Shown piece by piece: positions 19,440-28,424 of a stretch of 41,729 nt of DNA. The first letter of the stretch is position 1; each line of letters begins with the position of its first letter. Made by a program: the position numbers and the translations under genes. The notes under the pieces are model-generated. The model had not been told where the DNA came from, searched no databases, and worked only from the letters and a program-made list of their open reading frames with translations. Source of the stretch: Gammaproteobacteria bacterium (GTDB taxonomy: Bacteria > Pseudomonadota > Gammaproteobacteria > Pseudomonadales > Litorivicinaceae). Location of the stretch: contig RFUY01000002.1 of the NCBI GenBank assembly GCA_009922705.1, forward strand, positions 1 to 41,729. Reading direction: 5' to 3'.

Positions 19440-20640
19440 TCGCGTGTGCTTGGCGCAACGTGGCCCCTGACTGTTGCGCGACCCACGCGAAAGCCGCTTC
19501 ACCGCGGTCTTGGGCGTCCGCCTGAACGCGTGCAGCATCGCTTGCGAGGCAAGGAAGCGTGCTCTGGATGAGCGCACCCACCTCAATCAGCCCCGCACAA
19601 ATGTCTGAGAAATTAAACACGTGTGCACCCGCAATCATCGGCCGGCGCCAACGTGCAATCTCCACTGGATTTTGTCCACCGTGCGGAATCCATGTCCCAC
19701 CCAACACTGCCACCGAGGTCACCGCGAGGACTGACCCCACCAGCCCAAAGCGATCCACGATGACAATCGCCGCGCATGGCAGCGAATCCTCGGACAGGCA
19801 CACTGAGAGGGGTTCTATGTCTCTGCTTAATGCAACAGCACGACTCGGGTGGCGCGGGACCAAGATAATCGCCCACTCGTGACGTCGATCGCCAAGAGCC
19901 TCAAGAATCTGCGCTTCCTCCGTCGGGTGGGAGCTGATGACCGACAACACAGGGCGGTCTGCGGCCCAGTGCCGAAGTCGAGCCACTGTCTCCGGATCGG
20001 CCACCGGCGCATCCTGATCTAACTTGATCGAGCCCATCACGACCGAGGTCGCTGGAGACGCACCGAGAGCGATCGCACGGACACGATCCGCGTCGCCCTG
20101 CATCAGGGTTAGAGAGAGCTGTTGCCAGAGTGGTCGTGTCAGCCACGACCAGCGCTGGTATCCGCGCATCGAACGCGCACTCAAACGACCGTTTGCAAGA
20201 ATCACCGGGATCCGCTGCGCATGGCACGCGGCGACGAGATTGGGCCAGAGCTCGGTTTCGATGACAACACACGCCCTTGGGCGGGTCTGCCGTAACCAAC
20301 GCGTCCAGACCCAGGGAAGATCCCAAGGGAACACCGCAAGAGGGCATCCAGCGCCCTGTTCTTTGAGCCGATTCAGACCGCTGGGGGTTGTACTGGTAAA
20401 CCAAATCTGGGGAATCGAGGCACCGTCTGTGAGCGTTCGGGCCAGGGTAAGCGCCACTTGCGCCTCGCCAACACTGCACGCATGAATCCACACCCCACCA
20501 GGCGCCACCTGTGGAGGCCGTCCAATCAGTCGTGCCCAGATCTCTGCGGCATGACCTTCGCGGCGATATTTTCGAAAGACATGCCAGATGAGCCCGGGTA
20601 AGGCCAACACATGCACCACTGAATACAGATGTCTGAACAT
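19396..20640 (-). CDS. waaA: 3-deoxy-D-manno-octulosonic acid transferase
   Basis: [73 protein letters not shown]. Confidence 0.93.
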   Translation of the reverse strand: MFRHLYSVVHVLALPGLIWHVFRKYRREGHAAEIWARLIGRPPQVAPGGVWIHACSVGEAQVALTLARTLTDGASIPQIWFTSTTPSGLNRLKEQGAGCPLAVFPWDLPWVWTRWLRQTRPRACVVIETELWPNLVAACHAQRIPVILANGRLSARSMRGYQRWSWLTRPLWQQLSLTLMQGDADRVRAIALGASPATSVVMGSIKLDQDAPVADPETVARLRHWAADRPVLSVISSHPTEEAQILEALGDRRHEWAIILVPRHPSRAVALSRDIEPLSVCLSEDSLPCAAIVIVDRFGLVGSVLAVTSVAVLGGTWIPHGGQNPVEIARWRRPMIAGAHVFNFSDICAGLIEVGALIQSTLPCLASDAARVQADAQDRGEAAFAWVAQQSGATLRQAHAITELLGQQDAREPA

Positions 20641-20647
20641 AGGTGTG

Positions 20648-20657
20648 ATGCTAGCAT
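20648..20657. promoter_or_regulatory. Palindromic extended -10-like element in the 23-bp divergent waaA/FAD oxidoreductase region
   Basis: ATGCTAGCAT is a perfect palindrome presenting TGCTAGCAT (TGn + TAGCAT) on both strands. Confidence 0.35.
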
Positions 20658-20663
20658 GCCTGC

Positions 20664-21788
20664 ATGAAAATCATCGTCGGTGGCGGAATTGCAGGCTTAT
20701 GGCTCGCGCTCGAATATCAAGCGCGTGGCGTCCCCTGCATCGTGCTCGAACAAGGCGCCCTCGGACAGGGCCAAACCTTGGCAAGCCAAGGAATGATCCA
20801 TGGCGGCACAAAATACGCGTTGGATGGTGTGTTAAGTCAAGCCGCCACAGTCATCGGCGCCATGCCAAACCGCTGGCTCGACGCCCTCGCAGGCCGGGGG
20901 ATGGTCGACTTACGCGGTGTCCGAGTGCATCGAACAACGCAGCTCTTATGGTCAACCGACTCACTCAAAAGCCAACTGGTGGGCTTCTTCGCGTCGAAAG
21001 CAATGGCCTCTCGTCTGCAACGAATCCAACCCGACGAAGAGCCAGGATTTGGCGATGCCGGCTTTCAGGGATTGCTGTATCGACTCAATGAACCCGTCAT
21101 TGATGTCAGCAGTTGTCTGTCTGTGATGGCTGCACAGCTAACAGGATGTCTCTTTCAAGCCAAGGTGCACGCGTTGCGCTGGCAAGGTCAGCGGGTGATC
21201 GGAGTCGACACCGAACACGGCTACATCGAGGGTGACACGGTAATTCTGACCGCCGGCGAGGGAACCGAAGCACTCCTTGCCAAGACACCGGCCCAGGGTA
21301 TTCGCATGCAACGTCGTCCACTGGCAATGGTCGCGGTCCGGCTCGGACAGCCGACAGCGCCCATTTTTGGCCACTACATCGGTTTTGGCAGTAAACCGAA
21401 GCTGACGGTCTCAACCCACAGCACCGAGACATCGCAAACCCTCTATCTCGGGGGGCAACTGGCGGAAGATGGCCTCGACTGCAGCGATGCCGAACAGTGC
21501 CAGCGGGCCCTGGAGGCACTCCGTCAGGGCTTAGGATGGCGCTCGCTTGCCATTGAGGCGCTGTCGGTCATCCGCATCGCGCGTGCGGAACCTGCCACCG
21601 GACAAGGTCACCGTCCGGAGACAGCCGGTGTCTTTCACAGAGATGGGCTGGTGGTGGCCTGGCCCACGAAATTGGCCTTGGCACCTGCGCTCGCCGATGC
21701 GGTCTTGGCTGCGGCCTCGGGCGATGATCGTCCGGACTCGAAGCCGACCTGGCCGACACCAGCGATTGGGCGTTACCCATGGCAGTAA
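20664..21788 (+). CDS. FAD-dependent oxidoreductase (DAO family), unknown substrate
   Basis: N-terminal MKIIVGGGIAGLWLALEYQARGVPCIVLEQ dinucleotide-binding motif; QTLASQGMIHGGTKYAL. Confidence 0.85.
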   Translation: MKIIVGGGIAGLWLALEYQARGVPCIVLEQGALGQGQTLASQGMIHGGTKYALDGVLSQAATVIGAMPNRWLDALAGRGMVDLRGVRVHRTTQLLWSTDSLKSQLVGFFASKAMASRLQRIQPDEEPGFGDAGFQGLLYRLNEPVIDVSSCLSVMAAQLTGCLFQAKVHALRWQGQRVIGVDTEHGYIEGDTVILTAGEGTEALLAKTPAQGIRMQRRPLAMVAVRLGQPTAPIFGHYIGFGSKPKLTVSTHSTETSQTLYLGGQLAEDGLDCSDAEQCQRALEALRQGLGWRSLAIEALSVIRIARAEPATGQGHRPETAGVFHRDGLVVAWPTKLALAPALADAVLAAASGDDRPDSKPTWPTPAIGRYPWQ

Positions 21789-22582
21789 CCCCCACCAGGC
21801 TACCAACCCGACCCCTCGGTCAGTCTGGGTTAGACCTTTCTGTCCTTGGGTTAGGCACCGTGAAATTTGGGCGCAATACTGATGTGAAATACCCCCAGGC
21901 CTTCGCCCTTCCCACCGATGATGAGATTTTTGCACTGCTCGAGGTCGCTGGCTCGCTCGGCATCAATTATCTGGACACGGCCCCTGCCTATGGGCGGTCG
22001 GAAGCGCGGCTCGGATCGCTCTTAGCCCAGTGCCCGCATCGGTTTCAGATCATCACAAAAGCGGGCGAACATTACGATCCCGCCCATGGGAGCCAGTTTG
22101 ATTTTTCGCCCGCAGGCATTCGTCGAAGCGTCGAAAGGAGTTTGACACAACTGCAACGTGCCACTCTTGACGTTGTGCTCTTACACTCAGACGGCGATGA
22201 CCTCCGGGTATTAGATCAAGGCGCGCTCGAGACCTTATTGCGATGCCAAGCCGAGGGATTGATCAAAGCCGTCGGGCTCTCTGGAAAAACTTACGAGGGT
22301 GGGCAACGGGCCCTCGCAGAGGGTGCCAATGTGTTGATGGTGACGCTCAATGCGGAACAGCGTGCAGAGGCGCCCTTGATCAGAGAGGCAGTGTCACGCG
22401 GTGCCGGTATTTTGGTGAAAAAAGCGCTGGCCAGCGGTCATTTGGACCAAAACGAGGATCCCGCCAAGCGACTGGCCACTCTGCTCCATGATCCAGGCAT
22501 CACATCCGCCGTCGTCGGCACCCTGAACCCAGATCATTTACGGCATAATTGTCAGCACTTACTGAGTGGAGAGACCGTGTGA
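21779..22582 (+). CDS. Aldo/keto reductase
   Basis: GTVKFGRNTDVKYP, NYLDTAPAYGRSEARLGSLL, FQIITKAGE, LDVVLLHSDG (D/Y/K/H tetrad positions present). Confidence 0.9.
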   Translation: MAVTPTRLPTRPLGQSGLDLSVLGLGTVKFGRNTDVKYPQAFALPTDDEIFALLEVAGSLGINYLDTAPAYGRSEARLGSLLAQCPHRFQIITKAGEHYDPAHGSQFDFSPAGIRRSVERSLTQLQRATLDVVLLHSDGDDLRVLDQGALETLLRCQAEGLIKAVGLSGKTYEGGQRALAEGANVLMVTLNAEQRAEAPLIREAVSRGAGILVKKALASGHLDQNEDPAKRLATLLHDPGITSAVVGTLNPDHLRHNCQHLLSGETV

Positions 22583-23151
22583 AGACGCGTGCATTGATGG
22601 AGTCAACGATTCAAGACAGCTTGGCAACAAAGCAACGCTTATTGGACGATGGCGCAACCCTCGATGCCTTGGCGCAGTTAGCCGCACACATCAAACAACA
22701 GCTGGCAAAGGGCCACAAAGTATTGCTTGCGGGGAACGGTGGCTCTGCAGCCGATGCCCAACACATTGCCGCCGAATTTGTCGGGCGATTTGAAGCAGAA
22801 CGCGAGGCCTTAGCGGCGATTGCACTGACGACCGACACCTCTGCACTGACTGCAATCGGCAATGATTATGGCTTTGAGCAAGTCTTTGCGCGCCAAGTCG
22901 CAGGTCTTGGGCAGGCTGGCGATGTCTTTATCGGGATTTCAACCTCGGGTAATTCTGCGAATGTTGTGCGTGCGCTCGAGGTCGCCCAAGCCAAGGGATT
23001 GCATACTGTCGCTCTGGTGGGTGCACGCGCCGGACTCATGCATGAGCGAGCAGACACTGTCTTGGCAGCACCTTCCACACGGACTGCTCGCATCCAGGAA
23101 TGTCATATTTTGATGATGCATCTGTTGTGTCAGTTGGTGGACACACCCTGA
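22579..23151 (+). CDS. gmhA: SIS-domain phosphoheptose isomerase
   Basis: LLAGNGGSAADAQHIAAEFVGRFEAER; GVSTSGNS-like GISTSGNSANVVRALE; GTG start overlaps the preceding stop. Confidence 0.92.
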   Translation: MKTRALMESTIQDSLATKQRLLDDGATLDALAQLAAHIKQQLAKGHKVLLAGNGGSAADAQHIAAEFVGRFEAEREALAAIALTTDTSALTAIGNDYGFEQVFARQVAGLGQAGDVFIGISTSGNSANVVRALEVAQAKGLHTVALVGARAGLMHERADTVLAAPSTRTARIQECHILMMHLLCQLVDTP

Positions 23152-24569
23152 GGTCCTCTGATTTTTGAGATCAACCGTGTGGTAGACAGGTTCTCGACCT
23201 CTCCAAGCACCTTAACCACACCGCCGTAGGCCTGCACCTGCGCATAGCCAACGACCTCTTCGATGGATTTGTAATCACCCCCTTTCACAAGCACATCGGG
23301 ACGAATCAGATCGATCAATCGCTCCGGCGTGCCCTCATCAAATCCGACTACCGCATCAACAGCCTGCAGGCCGGCCAAGACCTCCATCCGCCGCGCTAGG
23401 GTGTTCACAGGTCGATCCGGACCCTTCAACCGAGACACCGACGCATCCGAATTTAACGCCACTAATAACCGATCCCCTAACGAAGCCGCCTCACGCAAGT
23501 ACGCAACATGCCCAGCGTGCAAAATATCGAAGCACCCATTGGTCATGACGATCCGATGACCTGCTAAACGGGCGTCTGCCACATACTGCAGAAGCGCTGC
23601 ATCAGACTCTAAAACGCCTTGATGCGCTCCCTCACTTGCCATGAGTTCCCGCGCGGAGACGGTGGCTGTGCCTAATTTAGAGACCACCAAGCCAGCAGCA
23701 AGATTTGCCCAGCGCGCAGCGTCTTGGTCCAAAAGGCCATGTCCCAAAGCGGCTGCAAAGGTTGCGATCACGGTATCTCCCGCACCCGTCACATCTGCAA
23801 CTTCACGCGCAGTCGCCGCCCAATGCGCACTGCTGCCGTCTGCGCGCACCAGTGTCATGCCTTGCTCAGAGCGCGTAATCAACACGCTGTCTAACGCGAG
23901 CGACTGAATCAACCCAACCGCCTTGGTGACCAATTCCTGGTCCGACCGGACGGCTCCCACCACCGCCTCAAATTCTGCCAAATTCGGGGTCAAACAGGTT
24001 GCACCGGCATACCGCTGATAATCACGACCCTTCGGATCCACCACCACCGGAATACCCCGGGCGCGCGCGGCCGCAATCCAGCGCGCCGGATCAAGACTGC
24101 CTTTGCCGTAGTCACTTAAGACCAACACCGATGCTGACGCCAAGACCTCAGACGCACAGTCAGCCAGCGCACTGGCCGCTGTGGCCTCAAACGGAGATTC
24201 AAAATCCAATCGGATCATCTGATGCGACTGGCTCATGACCCGCAGTTTGGTGATGGTCGGCGCCCCAGTCACGGTCAATTGGTGCTGAACATCATGCACG
24301 TCCAACGCCTGACGCAGTCGCGCTGCGGCTTCATCATCGCCAACCAATCCCACCAAGGTGACAGGAACATCCAAGGCGGCGAGGTTCAGCGCGACATTGG
24401 CAGCACCACCGGGACGCGCTTCGTCCATCTCGACGGACACAACGGGGACTGGCGCTTCAGGGGAGATCCGCCCTGCACGACCATGCCAATAGCGATCAAG
24501 CATCACATCGCCGACGACGACGATCGAAGTCGTTTGAAAAAGTGCGGTCACCGGATGCCTCTCTGCCAA
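23130..24569 (-). CDS. hldE: Bifunctional D-glycero-beta-D-manno-heptose-7-phosphate kinase / heptose-1-phosphate adenylyltransferase
   Basis: VVVGDVMLDRYWHGRAGRISPEAPVPVV (kinase); MTNGCFDILHAGHVAYLREAASLGDRLLVALNSDASV (nucleotidyltransferase). TTG start at 24569 preceded by AAGGA. Confidence 0.95.
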   Translation of the reverse strand: MAERHPVTALFQTTSIVVVGDVMLDRYWHGRAGRISPEAPVPVVSVEMDEARPGGAANVALNLAALDVPVTLVGLVGDDEAAARLRQALDVHDVQHQLTVTGAPTITKLRVMSQSHQMIRLDFESPFEATAASALADCASEVLASASVLVLSDYGKGSLDPARWIAAARARGIPVVVDPKGRDYQRYAGATCLTPNLAEFEAVVGAVRSDQELVTKAVGLIQSLALDSVLITRSEQGMTLVRADGSSAHWAATAREVADVTGAGDTVIATFAAALGHGLLDQDAARWANLAAGLVVSKLGTATVSARELMASEGAHQGVLESDAALLQYVADARLAGHRIVMTNGCFDILHAGHVAYLREAASLGDRLLVALNSDASVSRLKGPDRPVNTLARRMEVLAGLQAVDAVVGFDEGTPERLIDLIRPDVLVKGGDYKSIEEVVGYAQVQAYGGVVKVLGEVENLSTTRLISKIRGPQGVSTN

Positions 24570-24578
24570 AACGGATCC

Positions 24579-24590
24579 TTGCTATAGTAA
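24579..24590. promoter_or_regulatory. Near-palindromic -10-like element in the divergent hldE/lpxL-like region
   Basis: TTGCTATAGTAA: TATAGT on plus and TATAGC on minus, one mismatched pair. Confidence 0.4.
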
Positions 24591-24624
24591 CGAGCCACTC
24601 ACAGGATCACCAACACACATCGCC

Positions 24625-25512
24625 ATGTCACTTGTCTCTCTTGGGTTACTCCTTCTGCGTCTTCTTGCTCGGCTCCCGCGCACTGCAGGTTACGCCGTGG
24701 GCCGGACCTTGGGGCTCATCCTGTTTCGATTGGCACACGCAAGGCGACGGATCGCGCACACCAATTTGACCCTGTGTTTTCCAGATAAAACGCCTGCCGA
24801 GATCACGGCGCTCACGCGAGACTGCTTTCTCGAAAATGGCATCGGGCTCATCGAGACCGCCTGGGCTTGGTATCGGCCCCTGCCTTCCGTGCTGCCCAAG
24901 GTCCATCTGAAGGGTCTTGAACATGTCACGCAACGACCAGAAGGGCAGGGTCTCCTGCTGCTGTGTCCGCATTACAGCATGCTCGATCTTGTTGCTCCGA
25001 TTGTGCACCAGGCCGTTGGACGGTTTGTGGTGACCTATCGCCCGAACGACAACGCGCACTTTGATCAGGCGGTGTGTGAAGGCCGGAGGCGATACGCAAC
25101 ACTCATCGATGTGCGCGCAATTAGAGACACCCTGCGTGCACTCAAACAGGGCGAGATCGTCTGGTTTGGACCGGATCAAGACATGGGCCCCAAGGGCTCC
25201 GTGTTCGCACCCTTCTTTGGAACCCCCGCCTGCACCGTGACAACCCCGTCGCGTCTGTTGTCACTCAGTCGCGCCCGCCCAATCTTTCTCGCACTTCGCC
25301 GCGTGGAAGGCTGCTATGAAGCAGAGTTTATCCCGTTCCCAGCCACCTATCCCAGTGACGACTTGGTCGCCGACGCGACCTGCTTAAATGCCCTGATCGA
25401 AACAGCAATTCGGGCAGCACCAGCCCAGTACATGTGGATGCACAAACGCTTTAAAACCAACCCCGATCTCAGTCGGCAGACACGTTACCTTGAGACTGAA
25501 GCCAATCCATGA
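24625..25512 (+). CDS. Lysophospholipid/lipid A acyltransferase (LpxL/HtrB family)
   Basis: LLLLCPHYSMLDL (HX4D), TYRPNDNAHFDQAVCEGRRRY, GPDQDMGPKGSVFAPFFGTPACTVT. Confidence 0.9.
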   Translation: MSLVSLGLLLLRLLARLPRTAGYAVGRTLGLILFRLAHARRRIAHTNLTLCFPDKTPAEITALTRDCFLENGIGLIETAWAWYRPLPSVLPKVHLKGLEHVTQRPEGQGLLLLCPHYSMLDLVAPIVHQAVGRFVVTYRPNDNAHFDQAVCEGRRRYATLIDVRAIRDTLRALKQGEIVWFGPDQDMGPKGSVFAPFFGTPACTVTTPSRLLSLSRARPIFLALRRVEGCYEAEFIPFPATYPSDDLVADATCLNALIETAIRAAPAQYMWMHKRFKTNPDLSRQTRYLETEANP

Positions 25513-26431
25513 CCGCCTCTGCCTTGATGCTCTCCATCCGACCATCTGGGGCAACCATACACTGAGACCGAGGCTGTACTGGACCGACCCGTGCAGGATC
25601 AGTCGGCCCAAATAACGCCAATAGCGGCACACCGAGCGCGTCTGCGACATGGGCAAGCCCTGTGTCGACTGCAACCACCGCCCGTGCACCCGCAAGGCAG
25701 GTGGCCACCTGCGTCAGCGAGGCCGCGACCTTCCAGTGAATCCTTGGATCTGAACAGTGCGCTGACAAGACCTGTTGTTCAGCCGACGTTCCGACCGCAA
25801 CCACCACTTCTGCATAGTGGTCTAAGCCCCAACGCGCGACATCGGCCCAGCCGGTCACAGACCATTGTTTTGCGGGACGACTGGTTCCAGGCAGCAACAC
25901 CAATCGATCAGCCATTGCAGTCGAACACCCGAGATCAATCGAGGCATCAGGCAGAGTATCCGGGACAGAATACGCAAGCGCCTTTGCGAACAACTGTCGT
26001 GTCCGAGTCACCGCATGGTGTGCTCGAGACACCGCATGCCGATGCTGGTATGCAAAACTCGCCAGGCCTTCTCGGGCAGAACGACGGTCATAGCCATGCG
26101 TCGGCCCTTCAGCAAACCGAGTCAGCAGCCATGCACTTTTTAGTAGCCCTTGGGCGTCAATGACCACGTCATAGGGCAGGGCTGATAACGCGGCTTTATA
26201 CCCAGTGAACTCTTTGGAAAACCACAGCTTAAACAGTCGTCCTTTCCAACGACGCAATGGAATCTGAAGCACATCGCGGACCGACGGATGCCAATATGGA
26301 ACCTCGGCAAATGCCGGCTCGCACACCCAGTCCACCACTAAATTTGGATATGCGCGGGTCGCATCAGTGATGGCAGGCAGCGTGTGGACTAAATCGCCCA
26401 TCGAGGAGGTTTTCACCACCAAGATGCGCAT
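25469..26431 (-). CDS. waaC: ADP-heptose:LPS heptosyltransferase I
   Basis: MRILVVKTSSMGDLVHTLPAITDA, LLPGTSRPAKQWSVTGWADVARW, AVVAVDTGLAHVADALGVPLLALFGPTDPARVGP. Confidence 0.93.
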   Translation of the reverse strand: MRILVVKTSSMGDLVHTLPAITDATRAYPNLVVDWVCEPAFAEVPYWHPSVRDVLQIPLRRWKGRLFKLWFSKEFTGYKAALSALPYDVVIDAQGLLKSAWLLTRFAEGPTHGYDRRSAREGLASFAYQHRHAVSRAHHAVTRTRQLFAKALAYSVPDTLPDASIDLGCSTAMADRLVLLPGTSRPAKQWSVTGWADVARWGLDHYAEVVVAVGTSAEQQVLSAHCSDPRIHWKVAASLTQVATCLAGARAVVAVDTGLAHVADALGVPLLALFGPTDPARVGPVQPRSQCMVAPDGRMESIKAEAVMDWLQSQGNVSAD

Positions 26432-27471
26432 TAATCGACCTGACCCAAGGCACGCGTCATCGCGTCCATGACGCGATCAACCGAGAGCTCAGTCAAACAG
26501 GCTTGATGCCCTAACGGACAGGTTCGCTGAAAACAGGGTTGGCAGGGGACTGCGTGCGTGAGCATTTCGGCACGCTGCGATAACGGCGGCGTCTCTTCCA
26601 TGGATGACGGGCCGTAGAGTGCCACCAGCGGCCTGCCGACCGCCGCCGCGATATGCATCAGCCCAGAGTCATGGGTCAGCACTGCGCGACTCATGCCAAT
26701 GAGATCGATGGCATCCAGCAAACGAGTCTGCCCAATCACATTCTTCAAGTTCGCACGATCACCCTCTGGAACGCCTGCGGTGATCGCACCTCCCGCCTCT
26801 TGATCATTCGCAGAGCCCAGTAAGGCCACCTGATATCCATCCAACAGTAACTGATGCACCACCTCGGCATGCCGTTCCATTGGCCAGGCCTTGGCCGGTC
26901 CATATTCTGCGCCAGGACACACCACAACCAAACGGGCAGGATCCAAGCCAAATCGATCCTGCAACGTACGTTGATTCTCGGGATCGACCTGTAATGTTGG
27001 GGATGCCGTGGGGCTTGGCAATTGCAGCGCCGATAACGCAAGATTTTTGGGATAGTTCAAGGCCGCATAGCGATCCAGCATCATCGGAAAGCGAGACTCG
27101 ACTAAGACGCGACAATCGGTCAGTAGCCATTGTCGCCACTCACCCCGCCATCCAATGCGGCGGGGAATGCCTGCCATCCAGGGAATCAAGGCTGATTTGA
27201 AGGAGTTTGGAAGGACAAAGGCGCGATGGTATTGCTCAGCCTTCAAGGTCTGTGCGAATGCCCAGCGGCCCTTAAGATTCAGTTCGCCATGCGCAAACGG
27301 CAAAGAAATCCATCCGCTCACTTCAGGCATCCGACGCGCGACATCCAAACACCAATCGGGTGCAAGCACATGAATCCGATCATCGGGCCGATTCCCATGG
27401 ATATTTTGAATCAACCCATGGGCCATCATCATATCCCCAACCCAGTTAGGGCCGACGATGAGTGTTGGCAT
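26431..27471 (-). CDS. waaF: ADP-heptose:LPS heptosyltransferase II
   Basis: MPTLIVGPNWVGDMMMAHGLIQ, VVVCPGAEYGPAKAWPMERHAEVV, LTHDSGLMHIAAAVGRPLVALYGPSS. Confidence 0.95.
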   Translation of the reverse strand: MPTLIVGPNWVGDMMMAHGLIQNIHGNRPDDRIHVLAPDWCLDVARRMPEVSGWISLPFAHGELNLKGRWAFAQTLKAEQYHRAFVLPNSFKSALIPWMAGIPRRIGWRGEWRQWLLTDCRVLVESRFPMMLDRYAALNYPKNLALSALQLPSPTASPTLQVDPENQRTLQDRFGLDPARLVVVCPGAEYGPAKAWPMERHAEVVHQLLLDGYQVALLGSANDQEAGGAITAGVPEGDRANLKNVIGQTRLLDAIDLIGMSRAVLTHDSGLMHIAAAVGRPLVALYGPSSMEETPPLSQRAEMLTHAVPCQPCFQRTCPLGHQACLTELSVDRVMDAMTRALGQVD

Positions 27472-28403
27472 TAGTCCTGAACCTGACTGACCCAGTCCGC
27501 GTAGCGGTCAGAGCGGCCATGCACAAGATCAAAATAATCCGCTTGTAACTGCGCGGTCATCGGTCCACGACTGCCTGCACCAATCGGACGCCCATCCAGT
27601 TCTCTGATCGGTGTTACCTCTGCCGCCGTTCCTGTGAAGAATGCCTCATCCGCAATCACCACTTCATCACGCGTAATCCGCTTCTCGACCACCTCAATCC
27701 CACGGTCTTTGGCCAGCGTGAAAATAGTCCGGCGAGTAATGCCGTCTAGACAACTGGTGAGTTCCGGCGTGTACAAAACACCATTACGAACAATGAAGAT
27801 ATTCTCGCCAGAGCCCTCGGCAACATAGCCCTCTGGATCCAACAACAAAGCTTCATCACACCCACTTGCCAATGCCTCTTGTAGCGCCAGCATTGAGTTC
27901 ATGTAGTTCCCATTTGCCTTCGCTTTGGTCATGGTGATATTCACATGGTGGCGCGTATAGCTCGCGGTACGAACCTTGATACCGCGTTGCACGCCCTCGT
28001 CACCCATGTAAGACCCCCAGGCCCAAGCCGCGACAATCACATGCGTCTTCAAACTGTCTGCACGCAGTCCCATCCCCTCTGCACCGTAAAAACACATTGG
28101 CCGAATGTAGGCGTGCTCCAGTTGGTTCGAGGCGACCGCTGCTTTTTGGGCGGCATTGATCTCATCCATACTGAAGGGAATGGTCATGCCCAGAATCTTG
28201 GCTGAATCAAACAGGCGACGCGTGTGGTCCTGCAGGCGAAAAATAGCCGCCCCACGAGCGGTCTGGTACGCTCGCACGCCCTCGAAACACCCCAATCCAT
28301 AGTGCAAGGTGTGGGTCAGCACATGAGTCTGGCAATCACGCCAAGGGCGAAGTTCGCCATCAAACCAAATCAATCCATCGCGATCTGCAAAATTTGGGTG
28401 CAT
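27471..28403 (-). CDS. ilvE: Branched-chain amino acid aminotransferase
   Basis: LIWFDGELRPWRDCQTHVLTHTLHYGLGCFEGVRAY; GYVAEGSGENIFIVRNGVLYTP; DEAFFTGTAAEVTPIRELDGR. Confidence 0.96.
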   Translation of the reverse strand: MHPNFADRDGLIWFDGELRPWRDCQTHVLTHTLHYGLGCFEGVRAYQTARGAAIFRLQDHTRRLFDSAKILGMTIPFSMDEINAAQKAAVASNQLEHAYIRPMCFYGAEGMGLRADSLKTHVIVAAWAWGSYMGDEGVQRGIKVRTASYTRHHVNITMTKAKANGNYMNSMLALQEALASGCDEALLLDPEGYVAEGSGENIFIVRNGVLYTPELTSCLDGITRRTIFTLAKDRGIEVVEKRITRDEVVIADEAFFTGTAAEVTPIRELDGRPIGAGSRGPMTAQLQADYFDLVHGRSDRYADWVSQVQD

Positions 28404-28424
28404 GTTGTTTTCTATCCAATCCAG

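Noticed and set aside
25591-26163. 190-aa plus-strand ORF
   Set aside because: Antisense to waaC; composition typical of the reverse complement of a real gene.
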